A DNA stretch of 64,000 bases. Source: Alligator mississippiensis. Its lineage: Eukaryota > Chordata > Crocodylia > Alligatoridae. The position numbers and the translations under genes were made by a program. Below are positions 35,102 to 45,189 of the stretch, in pieces. Each line of letters begins with the position of its first letter. Position 1 is the first letter of the stretch. The stretch is taken from NCBI RefSeq assembly GCF_030867095.1, contig NC_081824.1:137483433-137547432 (forward strand), read 5' to 3'. The notes beneath the pieces are model-generated. The model had not been told where the DNA came from, did no database searches, and saw only the letters and a program-made list of their open reading frames with translations.

Positions 35102-35305
35102 TTGTTCACCAGAGCGCCCCAAGGAATGACAAGGTTGAATGGTTATAAACTCCTGCAAGACTGTTTCAGGCTGGACATAAGGAAGAATTTCTTTACTGTC
35201 CGAGCCCCCAAGGTCTGGAATAGCCTGCCATCAGAGGTGGTTCAAGCACCTTCATTGAACACCTTCAAGAGTAAATTGGATGCTTATCTTGCTGGGATCC
35301 TGTGA
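35102..35305 (+). pseudogene. CR1 ORF2 extreme C-terminus
   Basis: This 67-residue frame holds the final conserved CR1 block (RKNFFTVRAPKVWNSLPSEV and SKLDAYLAGIL) and ends at the natural-looking TGA before the 3' UTR. It continues the 34,607 fragment after a stop. Confidence 0.85.
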
Positions 35306-35612
35306 CCCCAGCTGACTTCCTGCCCCTCGGGCAGGGGGCTGGACTTGATGATCTTCCGAGGTCCCTTCCAGCCCAAATGTCTATGAAATCTATAAACTGG
35401 CTTCTGGATTCCACTCGGGTGGGGAAGACTCTTAAAAGTATCAGGGTGAAACAGAATCACACGTAAGTGCCTTAGAAGTCCAGTAGGATTTGGGCAAAAC
35501 TGTATGATGACATCTTGTGTGCATGGGGCATCATTCTGCAATGCTAATTTACACCAAGTAGGATTGCCATAACTGGGTTTAGTGAAGTAAAAGGAACTAC
35601 TCATCTGAGTAA

Positions 35613-36010
35613 GTTCAACTCTAGTGGTCCTCAACTGAGGTGCCATGAGCCTCCCTGCTCAGGAATGCTGCAAAAGCCCCCTTAGATGTGCCACAATGCA
35701 GGCACCACAGCTGCTGCCATGGTGGCCAAATAAAACTGCCCCACTTGCAGGACTGGAGCAAGTGCACATACACTCCTCCTGCATTAAGGTATTCTGATAA
35801 CCCTATAGAAGGCATAAGAGATGGCCTGTGCTGTTGCCCTTTCCAACCTGGTTTCTCCTGAGCTCTTCCAGGAAACAGAGGTGGGGTGGACCATTCCACC
35901 TGCCCCATGCACCTCTGTTTCCAGAAGATGCAAGGTCAGATTGGGAAGGGCTGCAGCAGTGTAAGTGTGAATTTTGGTTATTTTTGATAAACGCACTCTA
36001 GTGGTGAAAG
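35613..36010. mobile_element. hAT-like element flanked by 11-bp direct repeats
   Basis: The left part reads CCTCAACTGAGGTGCCATGA, typical of the hAT TTCTCAACC family. Direct repeats ACTCTAGTGGT occur at the left edge (about 35,619) and right edge (about 35,995), overlapping what may be a TSD. The right inverted terminus is poorly conserved. A second, partial copy starts at 33,218. Confidence 0.5.
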
Positions 36011-36779
36011 TGAGATCCTGCACTTCTCTTTATATCTGTAAAGAAAAGGATCTGAGGATCGGATCCAAAATCCAGTCTAGTCAATGGAAAAAAATCCTAA
36101 TGAGTTTAAGGGTCTGTAGATCAGTTTGTAAATAAAGGGAATCAAATTAGCTAGAAATATTATTCATTTGTCCTTAGACAAGTTGTGTTTGTCCTGGAAC
36201 AGAAATATCCCAGAACTGGCATATACACACATTACTTCTAACCAGAGGTTTAACGAGCTGCTGAGTGCACTACCACTCTTCAGCCATTGATTTGATCCAG
36301 GATAACCATTCAGATGTGTTTTGTAATGTTTATCCCATGTTTATCCCATGAACCTTTTTAGGATTTATCCTAAGACAAAAGACATGGATATCTGAACATT
36401 TATACTCTGTGCCAGGATAAAATGGTTTATCCCAGGACAGTGCAGTGTCTGTTTGTAGCCATTCTGTAGTAGTTACCTGTGTTGAACTTACCTTTCTGTG
36501 TCATTAGGACATCACCTTCATTAAGAATATAAAAAATTAGCCCACACTGAATTTTCTGCCAGTTGAGATATTCAAGTTGAGTTGCTCATCCAGGTCTTTT
36601 ACTTCCTAAATCAACAGTTTCTCTGAGCTCTGAGGAAGCAGCAGACTCAGCCTCTGCAAAACAGGGTAACACAGCAGTGTCCCATACTCCTGCTGATTAA
36701 CAAGTAACACTGGTGCTACTTGAGGAAAAAATATCTTGTAAAAAGGACTCCACAGCTAACAAAGTGAATAACTACCTTT
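36011..36779. other. No recognised feature
   Basis: AT-rich sequence with a 12-bp tandem (GTTTATCCCAT twice, about 36,328-36,351) and TTTATCCCAGGA-type words. No gene found. Confidence 0.35.
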
Positions 36780-37812
36780 GAAAAGGATTTTAAATATAAA
36801 CAGAGAGCCAAAAGGAATAGAAAAAAAGATCATTGTGAGGAGAAAAGTACATCTTCTACGTCAGAAACTGAAGTGAAACATGCCAAAAGCCAAGCTGAGA
36901 TAGACTTTGCAAAGGAAATTAAATCAATTAATAAAAAAGGTTTTTTTTAACACTATAAATAGTAAGACAACAAGGAAAGAGGTGGGGCCTCTATGCAATA
37001 AGGATGGGGTCACAATTAAAGATAATTTAGGTATGGCACAAAAAGCATATGAATATTTTGCCTCATTTTCAATAAAGGTGGTGATATAGAAGCAAAGGCA
37101 AGGTGGCTAATGGGAATGAGGGCATGGAAATGGAAATTGATGTATCCACAGTAAAAGCAAACCTAAAAGTTTGTTAATCCAATGGGACCAGACAATACGC
37201 ACTGAAGAACTTTGAAAGAATTGGCACATGAATTTGCAAGTCTGGGAGCAATTATTTTTATTAAATCTGTCAAATCAAGGATAGAACTGTATGACTGAGA
37301 ATAGCAAATATAAGGAATATATATGTAGAAGTTATCCTAGTATGTAAGGCTTCAGAACAAAATTTAATAGAAAGAAAAATTCAAGATGTGGATGTCATTT
37401 GAAAATAGATTCAAATGCAACCCAGTTTTGCCAAAACTAATACATGTTCAAGTAATTTGATGTCATGTTTTGAAAATAAAACTGATTTTTGGAAAGGGAA
37501 ATATAATACATCTGATAAATCTGAACCCCAGTAAAGCATTTGATGCAATTCCACATAGGAAATTATCAGGGCAAGATGGGGGTTAATACAAAAATTGCAG
37601 GGTGGATAAGGCTGGTTAAAGAAAAGATAGGAAAAGATTGTGTCAAAAGGAGAACTACTGAGCTGGAGGGAGGATTATAATAGAGTTCCTCAAAGATCAG
37701 GTTAGGATTCAATTTCACTTGACATTACCATTACTGAGTTGAACACAAAAGAAGGATAATGTTACTGAACTTTGTTGATGACACAGAGTTGGGAGGCATT
37801 ATCGATATAAAG
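36780..37812 (+). mobile_element. Old CR1/L3-like LINE relic
   Basis: Decayed RT-upstream and RT sequence on the plus strand. The frame at 36,907-37,089 reads NSKTTRKEVGPLCNKDG and then QKAYEYFASFS, a conserved CR1/L3 block. Further on, LNPSKAFDAIPH (about 37,525-37,560) is RT motif A, and a VDDTELGG-like segment (about 37,770-37,800) is what remains of the catalytic DD region. Frameshifts abound. The 3' part is replaced by the hAT at 37,813. Confidence 0.75.
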
Positions 37813-38100
37813 CAGTGGTTCTCAACCTTTTTGGACTTGAGGGACCCTTCACGGGACTTGAGGCATGCCTCCATACCTTTTGTGAATTGAGTGCCACTCA
37901 GTTTCAAAAGCTAATTTATATATTACAGTGCTTACCTCCTTGAGGTGTGACCAGGCAGTGGGGGATTGGTCAGGCAGGGACAACCCTGAGCCTGCACTTA
38001 TTTGCTTATGTCCTCATGCCTCACTTACCTCCCCACACCTTGGGTCATCTTTCAAAGGATCTGGTGGCCCCAGAGTGTCCTGGAACGCCAGTTGAGATTG
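37813..38100 (+). mobile_element. hAT MITE (CAGTGGTTCTCAACC)
   Basis: It begins CAGTGGTTCTCAACCTTTTT and ends CCAGTTGAGATTG (inverted CAATCTCAACTGG). The flanks ATATAAAG / ATATATAC suggest a degenerate 8-bp TSD. The interior is the reverse complement of the 25,930 element. It lies directly in the old LINE relic. Confidence 0.75.
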
Positions 38101-38524
38101 ATATATACAGACAGGGAGTTCCCAATATGACAGAATGAATGAACACCACCCTGACATCATCTGCAGAAAGACACAATCCTGTGGCAGAATACTAACATCC
38201 TTGGATACTATCATGGACCTGAAGGTGGCTGTTCTTAGACAGTAACCTTTTAAAAACTGATTTGAACAGAAAACTGGTGAACAAAGAAATTACCCACAGA
38301 CTGGATTGTGTTAAATATGATTTAAACAGGGACCATGGATTCTTATCCCATTATCTAGGTTACTTTTGTGACTCCCATGTTCCTATGGGTTTACTACTTG
38401 TTTACTTATCTCTTCCAGCCCTGACTCCCTCCCACCCCCACCTGCACCTCTCTCCCCTTCTCTCTTATCTTGTATATTCTAATTTCTCTCTCCTTCTTAT
38501 ACTCTGCCTTCTGCATATCCTTTC
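38101..38524. other. Spacer, possibly upstream part of the Penelope-like copy
   Basis: Pyrimidine-rich toward its end (38,400-38,520, with TCTCCTTCTTATACTCTGCC). This is the kind of sequence found upstream of the hammerhead-like segment in the 44.5 kb copy, where TTCTTTACTATTCCTTCCATC precedes it. No firm boundary. Confidence 0.3.
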
Positions 38525-38531
38525 ACAGCGT

Positions 38532-38565
38532 CTGATTAAGTGAGCTTCAGCTCATGAGTTTGTGC

Positions 38566-38568
<3 letters not shown>
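38532..38568 (+). ncRNA. Degenerate hammerhead ribozyme motif
   Basis: The hammerhead core needs CUGANGA, stem II, GAAA and a short stem III before the cut site. Here CTGATTA (core G changed to T) is followed by A, then a 6-bp stem II GTGAGC-TTCA-GCTCAT with one G-U pair, then GAGT in place of GAAA. Stem II is preserved while both catalytic boxes are mutated, so it is predicted to be inactive. Confidence 0.5.

Positions 38569-38629
<61 letters not shown>
38567..38629. repeat. (CTAT)n microsatellite
   Basis: About 15.75 uninterrupted CTAT units inside the Penelope-like 3' end. Likely polymorphic in length. Confidence 0.97.
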
Positions 38630-38710
38630 ATTTGCCTAGTTTTTAGGTGCAATTCTACCTTGCATTCTACTTGACTCCAAACTAACGTGACTATGTCACC
38701 CTACCTGAGA

Positions 38711-40669
38711 CTCACTGATCTAAAGAAAGATCAGAATCTCATGCAGAGAGAATTTAAGATTGGAGTCACAAAACTGGAATGAAAGGTAAGGCTATGAAGA
38801 CATAATTGTCCTTTATAAACACATTGGTGGATAAACCCCAAAGAGAGAAAAGAACTCTTTAAACTGAAAGATGATGTTGGCAGAAGAACAAACTGGTATA
38901 GACTGGTCATAAATTGTTTTAATCTGGAAATTGGCAGCTTTTTGTCCATCAGAATGAGGTTTTGGAACAGCCTTCCAGTAGGAATAGTGAGGACGAGTTA
39001 CCTAAGTACTTTTATTATAGACCATGATCAGTTTTTGAACAATAATATATGGTGTGGTTGCCCTGGATAATGGGACTGGATTCAATGGCCCTGTCCTATG
39101 GCCAGTGTCCCTAGAGAACGTCTTATGCAGCTCCAGAGAAAGTCTTATGAAATCAGCTTATAATAAAATATTGGTTACATTTCAGGTGCACGTTAGTGTA
39201 TGGACACATGGATACATGACATGCATGTGCACACAACAGTGTTTGATATAGATGAAAAAATGGAAGGAGGAAAAATACATAGGACTCTGAAAGGGACATG
39301 GAGAGTAACTCCAAGGGGAAATAGTCATGAGTACAATCACTTATAAGTGAAGTCATCACTGATTTTAGGTTTTCTAAGCATAGATCTACAATCTTCATTT
39401 CATTCTAGATCCATTCGATCTGCAGATTTTTTAAATTCATGTCCAAGACATGGACATCTCTTTCTTCCCCCAAGACAACCAGTGATTACAAGCTTCAGGA
39501 TGCAGTCTCCTTACTGCCTTTTCTTATAAATTAGGATAGAAACTATCCTCCCTCTTCCTGTTTATATAGACATACCAAAACCATCTCCTCTTCTCAGTGT
39601 ATCAGTGTCCTTGTTCTATACAGTGTGTAGTCCCTGCAGTGTAACCCTGTTACAGCACCTCTCTCCTCCAGCAGGGAGCAGACATGCTCACAACATGGCC
39701 TTCTGCATTTCATTATCTCTGGGAAGAGGATACAAAGCATTATGCTATGCTGAATCACAAAATGTCCCTAAGCCTCTTATGTGGAGAAGCACAGAGTGAA
39801 TACAAATTGGGTACAGAGGAAATAAATTCCAGCAACAGTACAAAAGCAACAACATTGAGTTTAATAAACTTTGCATTAAAAAAGGGGGGGTTTCCAAAAA
39901 CCCTTTTTGAAAAAGGGTTTCAGAAATCTCCAAAAAAACATAATGAAGAAGACTGCATTTGTTCCAGCAGGTAATAGACTGTCTGATACCTAGCACAGGG
40001 TAACTTCTTTCCATCCCAAGAAAAATAAAAATGCCTAGCTGACAAAGAAATCGTAAAATTAACTGCATTAAGCAGTGCTCCAATTTTTTGTTAGGCCTGT
40101 TTGTTAATAAAGGGGGAAAACAGTCAGACTGCATACCAGATTACTCATTGCTGGCAACAAAATACATGTCAATGTTTGCAATCTACAGTATGCTGGTAAA
40201 AGATATTTACTGAACTAAAACAAAAGGTTAAACTTCTGTGCACAATACTTTCTGCAGTGCATGCATGTGGATTTAGTTGGTAACCTCTGTTTGGATCTAG
40301 ATTTAAGCAAGGATTACATGAGTTTGATAGTCCCCTTGATATTATTTGTGTGTAGACCATAGCTTATTATTGACAGTTTTGATTTTAAACTCAACACTAA
40401 CTTGGTGTTAAAACAGTACTAACTGAAATCCAGAAATTAGGTACATTGATAGAACTGTGTGGAGAAATGTGTACACAGCTTTGATCCAAATCATACTTTT
40501 GGCTTTTAACCAAAATTATCATGGCCCTGTTTTCCCAAACTCACCTAAGGATATAGAGCCAAAAACCTCACCTACCACTCTGGCAGCATTGTGTTGCCAC
40601 ACTGGGGAAAATCCAGGGGGCAAGGAAGATGAAAAGGAGATTTCTGATATGGAAGTAAATTCCTAACCT
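38711..40669. other. No gene; short perfect palindrome inside
   Basis: AT-rich DNA. At 39,898-39,920 there is a perfect palindrome, AAACCCTTTTT-G-AAAAAGGGTTT. No exon, RNA gene or transposon terminus was otherwise recognised. Confidence 0.4.
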
Positions 40670-40770
40670 GTGATGAAGTCGTGCCTCTGAACTAGTTAGT
40701 CTTTAAAGTGGCACCCTGCCACACCTTCTGCCTGACTTCAAACTAATGTGGCTACCCACCCCTCTGCTTT
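40670..40770 (+). mobile_element. Penelope-like 3' fragment
   Basis: TGATGAAGT at about 40,671 followed by TAGTTAGTCTTTAAAGTGGC and CAAACTAATGTGGCTACCCA corresponds to the segment after the hammerhead in Penelope-like repeats. It also parallels 38,640-38,700. The ribozyme stem II and GAAA box are not recognisable here. Confidence 0.5.
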
Positions 40771-41861
40771 GCAGCGGTGGGTTCAAAGCACCAAAAGGAG
40801 CTGAGGTGTCAAATGTTTCCTTTCTTCTTTCAAAATATCATATTCTGCTCCTCAAGGGACAAAAAAATCCATCCAGTCAGATGCACTTCCAGGAAGCAAT
40901 GGGGCTTAGCTGTACTTGCTAGGGAGCAAGCTGTGTTTTTCTGGGTGCTGGCCAAATGTGAGATTTCTTTACATCCCTAGTTACTTTATTAATCAATGTA
41001 AAGTACATGTTTACTAACCCTTCACCAAACAGTGAGTGGCTTCATATAACCTTCTTGTGGAATGCATTCAACAACTGTAATTCCCTCTATGTTGTAACTG
41101 TGTTTTGTTAAGGGAAATTGTAAGAGGAAATTATGACTTGCTGTCCATGAATTAAAGGTTTCATTTTTAAAGGTATATCTTATATAATGTTAATTATCCA
41201 AGCTTTCTCCTTCTACTCTGAAACCCTCCCATCCTCATATTTTCTCATAAAATAACTTTCTAAGAGTATATTACAATCAGTAGTGTAAGGATGAGTAGGT
41301 GAGCAGGGCATTAGCCCCATGTGCTGCCAAGGGAGGTAGAAGACAGGGATCCAGGATGCCCAGGGCATAGTACTGGCCTGTTATATCTCTGATTAAAATA
41401 TGTTGCATTTTTTATTAATTTCAGCTGTGTATTAGTGCATGGGCACACATGTACATACATGTGCACACAACAAATTAATTATTCTGCAACTTCTTTTTTT
41501 AAGGAGATGATAGGTTTTGACAAGGCTGAGATCAGACTGAGAAGGTGGCAGGTAGAATTCAGGGGGCAAAGAGGAAACAGCATGGAGAGCTTTTGAAATG
41601 AGGCACTTAGCAAACCCAAGTATCACAACTGACATTCATCTCCAGTTCAGCACGTGCACATGCTTTCCTGAATCAGAACTTATACTGGACTGAACCAATA
41701 TCCCATTTTTTTTTCAATACAGCCAAATGTACGAGGTACTTAGTACATGAAAAGAAAAAGCCTTCTGATCCCAAACACATCATTCTGACATTATGCACCA
41801 CTGGTATCCCTGTCTCGTTTGACAAATGGGCTGACTGGGCTGTGCTGAAACATGTAATAAC
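40771..41861. other. No recognised feature
   Basis: AT-rich sequence. Nothing could be assigned to a gene or a repeat family. Confidence 0.35.
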
Positions 41862-42162
41862 TGGCCACGTCTACACAAGATGTTGACTGCGCACTTGTTA
41901 CTGCGCAGTCATTTAATACTTGCATACACAAGTACTAAATGACTGTGCAGTAACTGGTTTTACTGTGCAGTAGTGTCCTTGAACAGCTTTTTGGTGATGC
42001 TGACTGCGCAGTAGCTGGTAATACTGAGCAGCAGCTTGTTATTACTGCACAGTAGTGTCACGTCATGCTTCATGCCATGCGATGCTACTGTGCAGTAGAA
42101 ACAAGCTACTGAGCAGTATTAGCAAGCTACTGCACAGTCAGCATCTCATGTAGACGTGGCCA
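41862..42162. mobile_element. 301-bp MITE with 21-bp inverted ends and palindrome array
   Basis: Ends TGGCCACGTCTACACAAGAT and (reverse complement of right) TGGCCACGTCTACATGAGAT differ at only two or three positions. If the element starts at GGCC, ACT repeats directly on both sides (possible 3-bp TSD, as in PIF/Harbinger). The interior holds eight ACTGNNCAGT 10-mers (41,900; 41,942; 41,962; 42,003; 42,044; 42,087; 42,108; 42,129) and two near matches (41,886; 42,023). There is no coding sequence. It is related by its ends to MITEs at 7.6, 15.1 and 53.6 kb. Confidence 0.8.
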
Positions 42163-42834
42163 CTGAGTATGAAACAGTGGAAAAAGAGCAAGCAAGAAAG
42201 ATACCTGCACCTCAGCATATTGTTTTCTGTACCCAAATTCAGGCAGTAAATATGCATGTTTAATCTTCATGGAGCTCCACTCAAAACAGGTATTATTCTT
42301 AGTTGCTCACAGAGCATTTATTCAGGGCAGGGAGTAGCCCTATGGATGATACAGTATGTTGGCTTCTTCTGGAATCTGCTTGCCTTGAGGGCAATTGAGT
42401 CCCTTCCAAAGCTGAGCTGGCAGGCAATACTTTACTGTTTTAGATCAGAGAAGATGAAGCTATCTTAAGGCTCGAGGCTTTTTTAACAAGAATTTTCAAA
42501 CTTCTGAAATAGCCAATGGCAAAAATTGGCTCTCAACACGTGCTTCTTGCCCCTTCAAGCCAACTAGTAACATCTGCAAAATGTACAAAACAAGGGGCAA
42601 GCTGTCATTGAAAGTGATGAATGCTCCCGTACAGGCTGAAAAACAACTTCAGCCACTCTGGATGCTGACTTCTATGCTGTAAACTAGAAAGGAGGATTCT
42701 CAACATGTACGATTCCAGGGACCTGAAAGTCATCATAAGTCCCACAGCAGATATGCTTGTAAGCCTTTGGTCAAAGGGGTACATGTTATCCCCATTGTGA
42801 AGCAGCCATGCAGTACAATGGGAAAGGCCCCAGG
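42163..42834. other. No recognised feature
   Basis: Mixed sequence, no assigned element. Confidence 0.35.
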
Positions 42835-43280
42835 CAGTGCTATAGCAACAAAGTTTAGTGCCCAAGGCAAAGCTCACAGTGGCAGCCCACCCTCATCCCA
42901 TGCACAGATCTGTAGGGCACATGCCCCATACTTGCCCAGGAGTGCATGCAGTGGCAGAAGCCACCCATAGGCAGAGGGACAAAAATTATTTGGGGGAGCT
43001 GAGCACACATGTCCCGCGCCCCCACCCCGTCTGCCCAGCAGGTCAGTCTGTGGGGAAAGGGGTCAGGGGAGGGGGAAGGCCCATGGGGAGGGCAGATCAA
43101 GGCCTTAGCGGTGAAGGAGGGCATGGGGCAGAGGCAGAAGCAGGGGCTGGGGTGAATGGGGCCCCAGCCAGGCTCGGTGGTGGGACAATCGGAGCCTGGG
43201 CGGCTTGTCCAGGGGCACGGGGCAGTCCAGCTCACTGTGCATGTATGACACAGACAAAGCTGGGGGTGACTGCACCACTG
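42835..43280. mobile_element. hAT-like element, CAGTGnTnTAGC ends
   Basis: Left end CAGTGCTATAGCAACAAAGT; right end GTGACTGCACCACTG (reverse complement CAGTGGTGCAGTCAC). These resemble hAT ends of the CAGTGGCGTAGC type. The 446-bp interior is GC-rich (about 42,950-43,230). Overlapping frames on both strands there (126 and 156 residues) lack motifs. Flanks GCCCCAGG / AACCCCTC are not a convincing TSD. Confidence 0.45.
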
Positions 43281-43433
43281 AACCCCTCCTGGATCTGCTC
43301 TTGTGGTCAGTTACTCTGGATCACCTGAAAGAGCACAAGTGAAATTGTGAAATTAACTCATGAAAGTCACTCAGAACCAATCTATGTATGTAAATAATTG
43401 CTATAGCAGTTGTCCACCTATGTCCTAATTCAT

Positions 43434-43510
<77 letters not shown>

Positions 43511-43511
43511 G
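43434..43511. repeat. (GATA)n microsatellite
   Basis: About 19.5 perfect GATA units. The neighbouring GGATATGTATATACATGTAT and CAGACAGATAGACAGATAG extend the low-complexity region to about 43,560. Confidence 0.97.
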
Positions 43512-43560
43512 GATATGTATATACATGTATGTATATAAAGCAGACAGATAGACAGATAGT

Positions 43561-44129
43561 TTAATCAATCAATTGACCTGTGTACAGATACACAGAGAAA
43601 GCCTTATATCACTTTCAGATTGTAAAATGCTTAAAGGTGCTATCCAAGTGCAAGATTATGTCACTGTCTGAGTAAAAATCAATGTGTCTGAGCTGGAGAC
43701 TGAAATTTCTCTCCATGCCACATGTATGTATGTGGCTGGATGAAAAGGATAGTTTCTATACACTCTACGTGCAGTGACACAGAATACAACTTGCCTGTAA
43801 AAAATTATCATCTGAAATTGTCCATTTGATCTCTTCCTAAATGCTGTGTATTAATCAAATATTAATAATACTTAGTAGCATGTTGTACACCTGAGGTTAC
43901 CATAGCTACCTAGGTAGCTTCCTAACATATCTAAACTAACTACTTCCCTGTCATTACAGTGGCAAGGTATTGGTAGTGTCCTCATCTTCCCAGCTTTTTA
44001 TGTTGAGCATGTTGGTGGAGATCTGGGGGATTCATTTAATTAAAGGTTGCCTCTGAACACTGGGGACTGCACTCAATGGCCCTGGGGCCTCTTCAGTCCT
44101 TTGATCCCACCTCAATTTAATGATAAGCA
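43561..44129. other. No recognised feature
   Basis: Anonymous AT-rich DNA. Confidence 0.35.
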
Positions 44130-44285
44130 AAACTAACATCATTTCATTGATGGGAAGTTGAGGTGCGGAGAAGTAAAAATTACTTGCTCACATTCATACA
44201 AGAGGCTAATGTTGGACTCAGAACAGGACATAGTTCTCTCATGTCTTAAACTCTTGATCTAAATGCTAGACCACCTTACTACTTT
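44130..44285 (-). repeat. MIR/CORE-SINE-like fragment
   Basis: GATGGGAAGTTGAGGTGCGG, then ATTACTTGCTCACATTCATA and the tail CTAAATGCTAGACCACC read like the reverse complement of the tRNA-related and core part of MIR-type SINEs (the ACTTGC...CACA...block). It is quite diverged, and the exact subfamily is unknown. Confidence 0.45.
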
Positions 44286-44519
44286 TCTTCTAGAGTTTAG
44301 ATTAATTTTCCAGATGTAAGACTACAATGATTTGCATTGGAATTTGTTCCCTCTCAGGATCAGGCCTGAGAGACAGGAGACAGAGTGGTTATTTTGGTGA
44401 GGAATGTGTCCCCATAGGTAGCTGGGTTTTGTTGTCTTTGATAGTTTCTGGTGTGCAGTTTGTGGGGGGACTGGAGCTAGTTGGCAGGTTTTGTGTTTTG
44501 AGCTGTAGGAAGTTGACTT

Positions 44520-44945
44520 CAGTTCTGGTGATGAGGTTGGATGCTTGTTTGAATGTACAAACCACTTTTCAGAGCTGGGCCTATGAACTGCACTTCATCA
44601 GCCTCCTAGGTAGTAGGTACAGAAACTCATGGACTCAATATACACAGTGGAGTTCTGGCACACTGAGACCTGCTAGACATCAGACACCCCAGGCACTTCT
44701 GCACTTTTACCTGCACTGCTACAGCCCCCTTTCCCCCTACCCCCCCACCCCAGCCTGTCCCTCAGCCCCTGACACCTCCATTTTCATTTTCACTGACTGG
44801 CTTTCTTACCTGCATTGCGGACCAGGCCAGCCTCTGGCTTCTTTACTATTCCTTCCATCCAGGACCAACTGCAAGTACTTCCTCAGCCTGACAAAGGGGT
44901 TTTCAGCCCTAAAGTTTCCAAAGATATATTTTTGTAAGTACTCCT
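44520..44945 (+). mobile_element. Penelope-like element 3' end, second type
   Basis: The sequence runs CCTCCATTTTCATTTTCACT, GGCTTTCTTACCTGCATTGC, TTCTTTACTATTCCTTCCAT and then the hammerhead-like segment at 44,888. I recognise this order from 3' regions of vertebrate Penelope-like repeats. The 259-residue frame at 44,327-45,106 that crosses it has no RT or endonuclease motif and looks accidental. Confidence 0.5.
44888..44925 (+). ncRNA. Degenerate hammerhead ribozyme motif
   Basis: CTGACAA (for CUGANGA, one core change) is followed by AGGG-GTTTTCAG-CCCT, a short stem II, then AAAG where GAAA is expected, with loss of the G. Overall order and spacing match the hammerhead seen in Penelope-like elements, but the catalytic boxes are damaged, so activity is unlikely. 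Confidence 0.45.
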
Positions 44946-45189
44946 TTTTTTTTCATAATAAACATATAGACATAAAAACACAAGATAAGCCATCACACAC
45001 CAAGAGTAACATCATATGTCCAACACAACACAACATCTTTACTTCTTGCTGTCAATTCCTTTATAAAACGACAGGCTCTGTGACAGTTCTGTTTGGATAC
45101 CTTTGATGCTGCTGCTGACCCTACTGGTGTTGAGCCAGCTAAGTTATTTTACCTGTAGTCATGTAAAGTGGTAGACCGGGCATGAGGCT

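Larger units (their letters stand above)
34575..35393 (+). mobile_element. CR1 LINE, 5'-truncated, young 3' end
   Basis: Plus-strand CR1 running from the late RT domain to a recognisable 3' end (GACTTGATGATCTTCCGAGG, then the terminal ATGTCTATGAAATCTATAAA). It is closely related to the copy at 5.0-5.96 kb. 5' truncation has removed the endonuclease and catalytic RT motifs. Confidence 0.9.
38525..38710 (+). mobile_element. Penelope-like element 3' end with decayed hammerhead
   Basis: CTGATTAAGTGAGCTTCAGC at 38,532 continues CTCATGAGTTTGTGCTC. This is a mutated form of the repeat CTGATGA-stem II-GAAA found at the ends of Penelope-like retroelements. After the microsatellite, TTTTTAGGTGCAATTCTACC and AAACTAACGTGACTATG (to about 38,700) match the downstream repeat also present at 40.7 kb. 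No RT or GIY-YIG frame is present. Confidence 0.55.

Noticed and set aside
41862-42162. CRISPR-like array of regularly spaced palindromes
   Set aside because: Vertebrate context, repeats only 10 bp, spacing irregular and enclosed by transposon ends, so it is not a CRISPR array.
44327-45106. 259-residue open frame on the plus strand
   Set aside because: Ser/Leu/Tyr-rich, no domain, and it runs straight through the Penelope-like 3' end and the hammerhead remnant. Taken as a chance frame.
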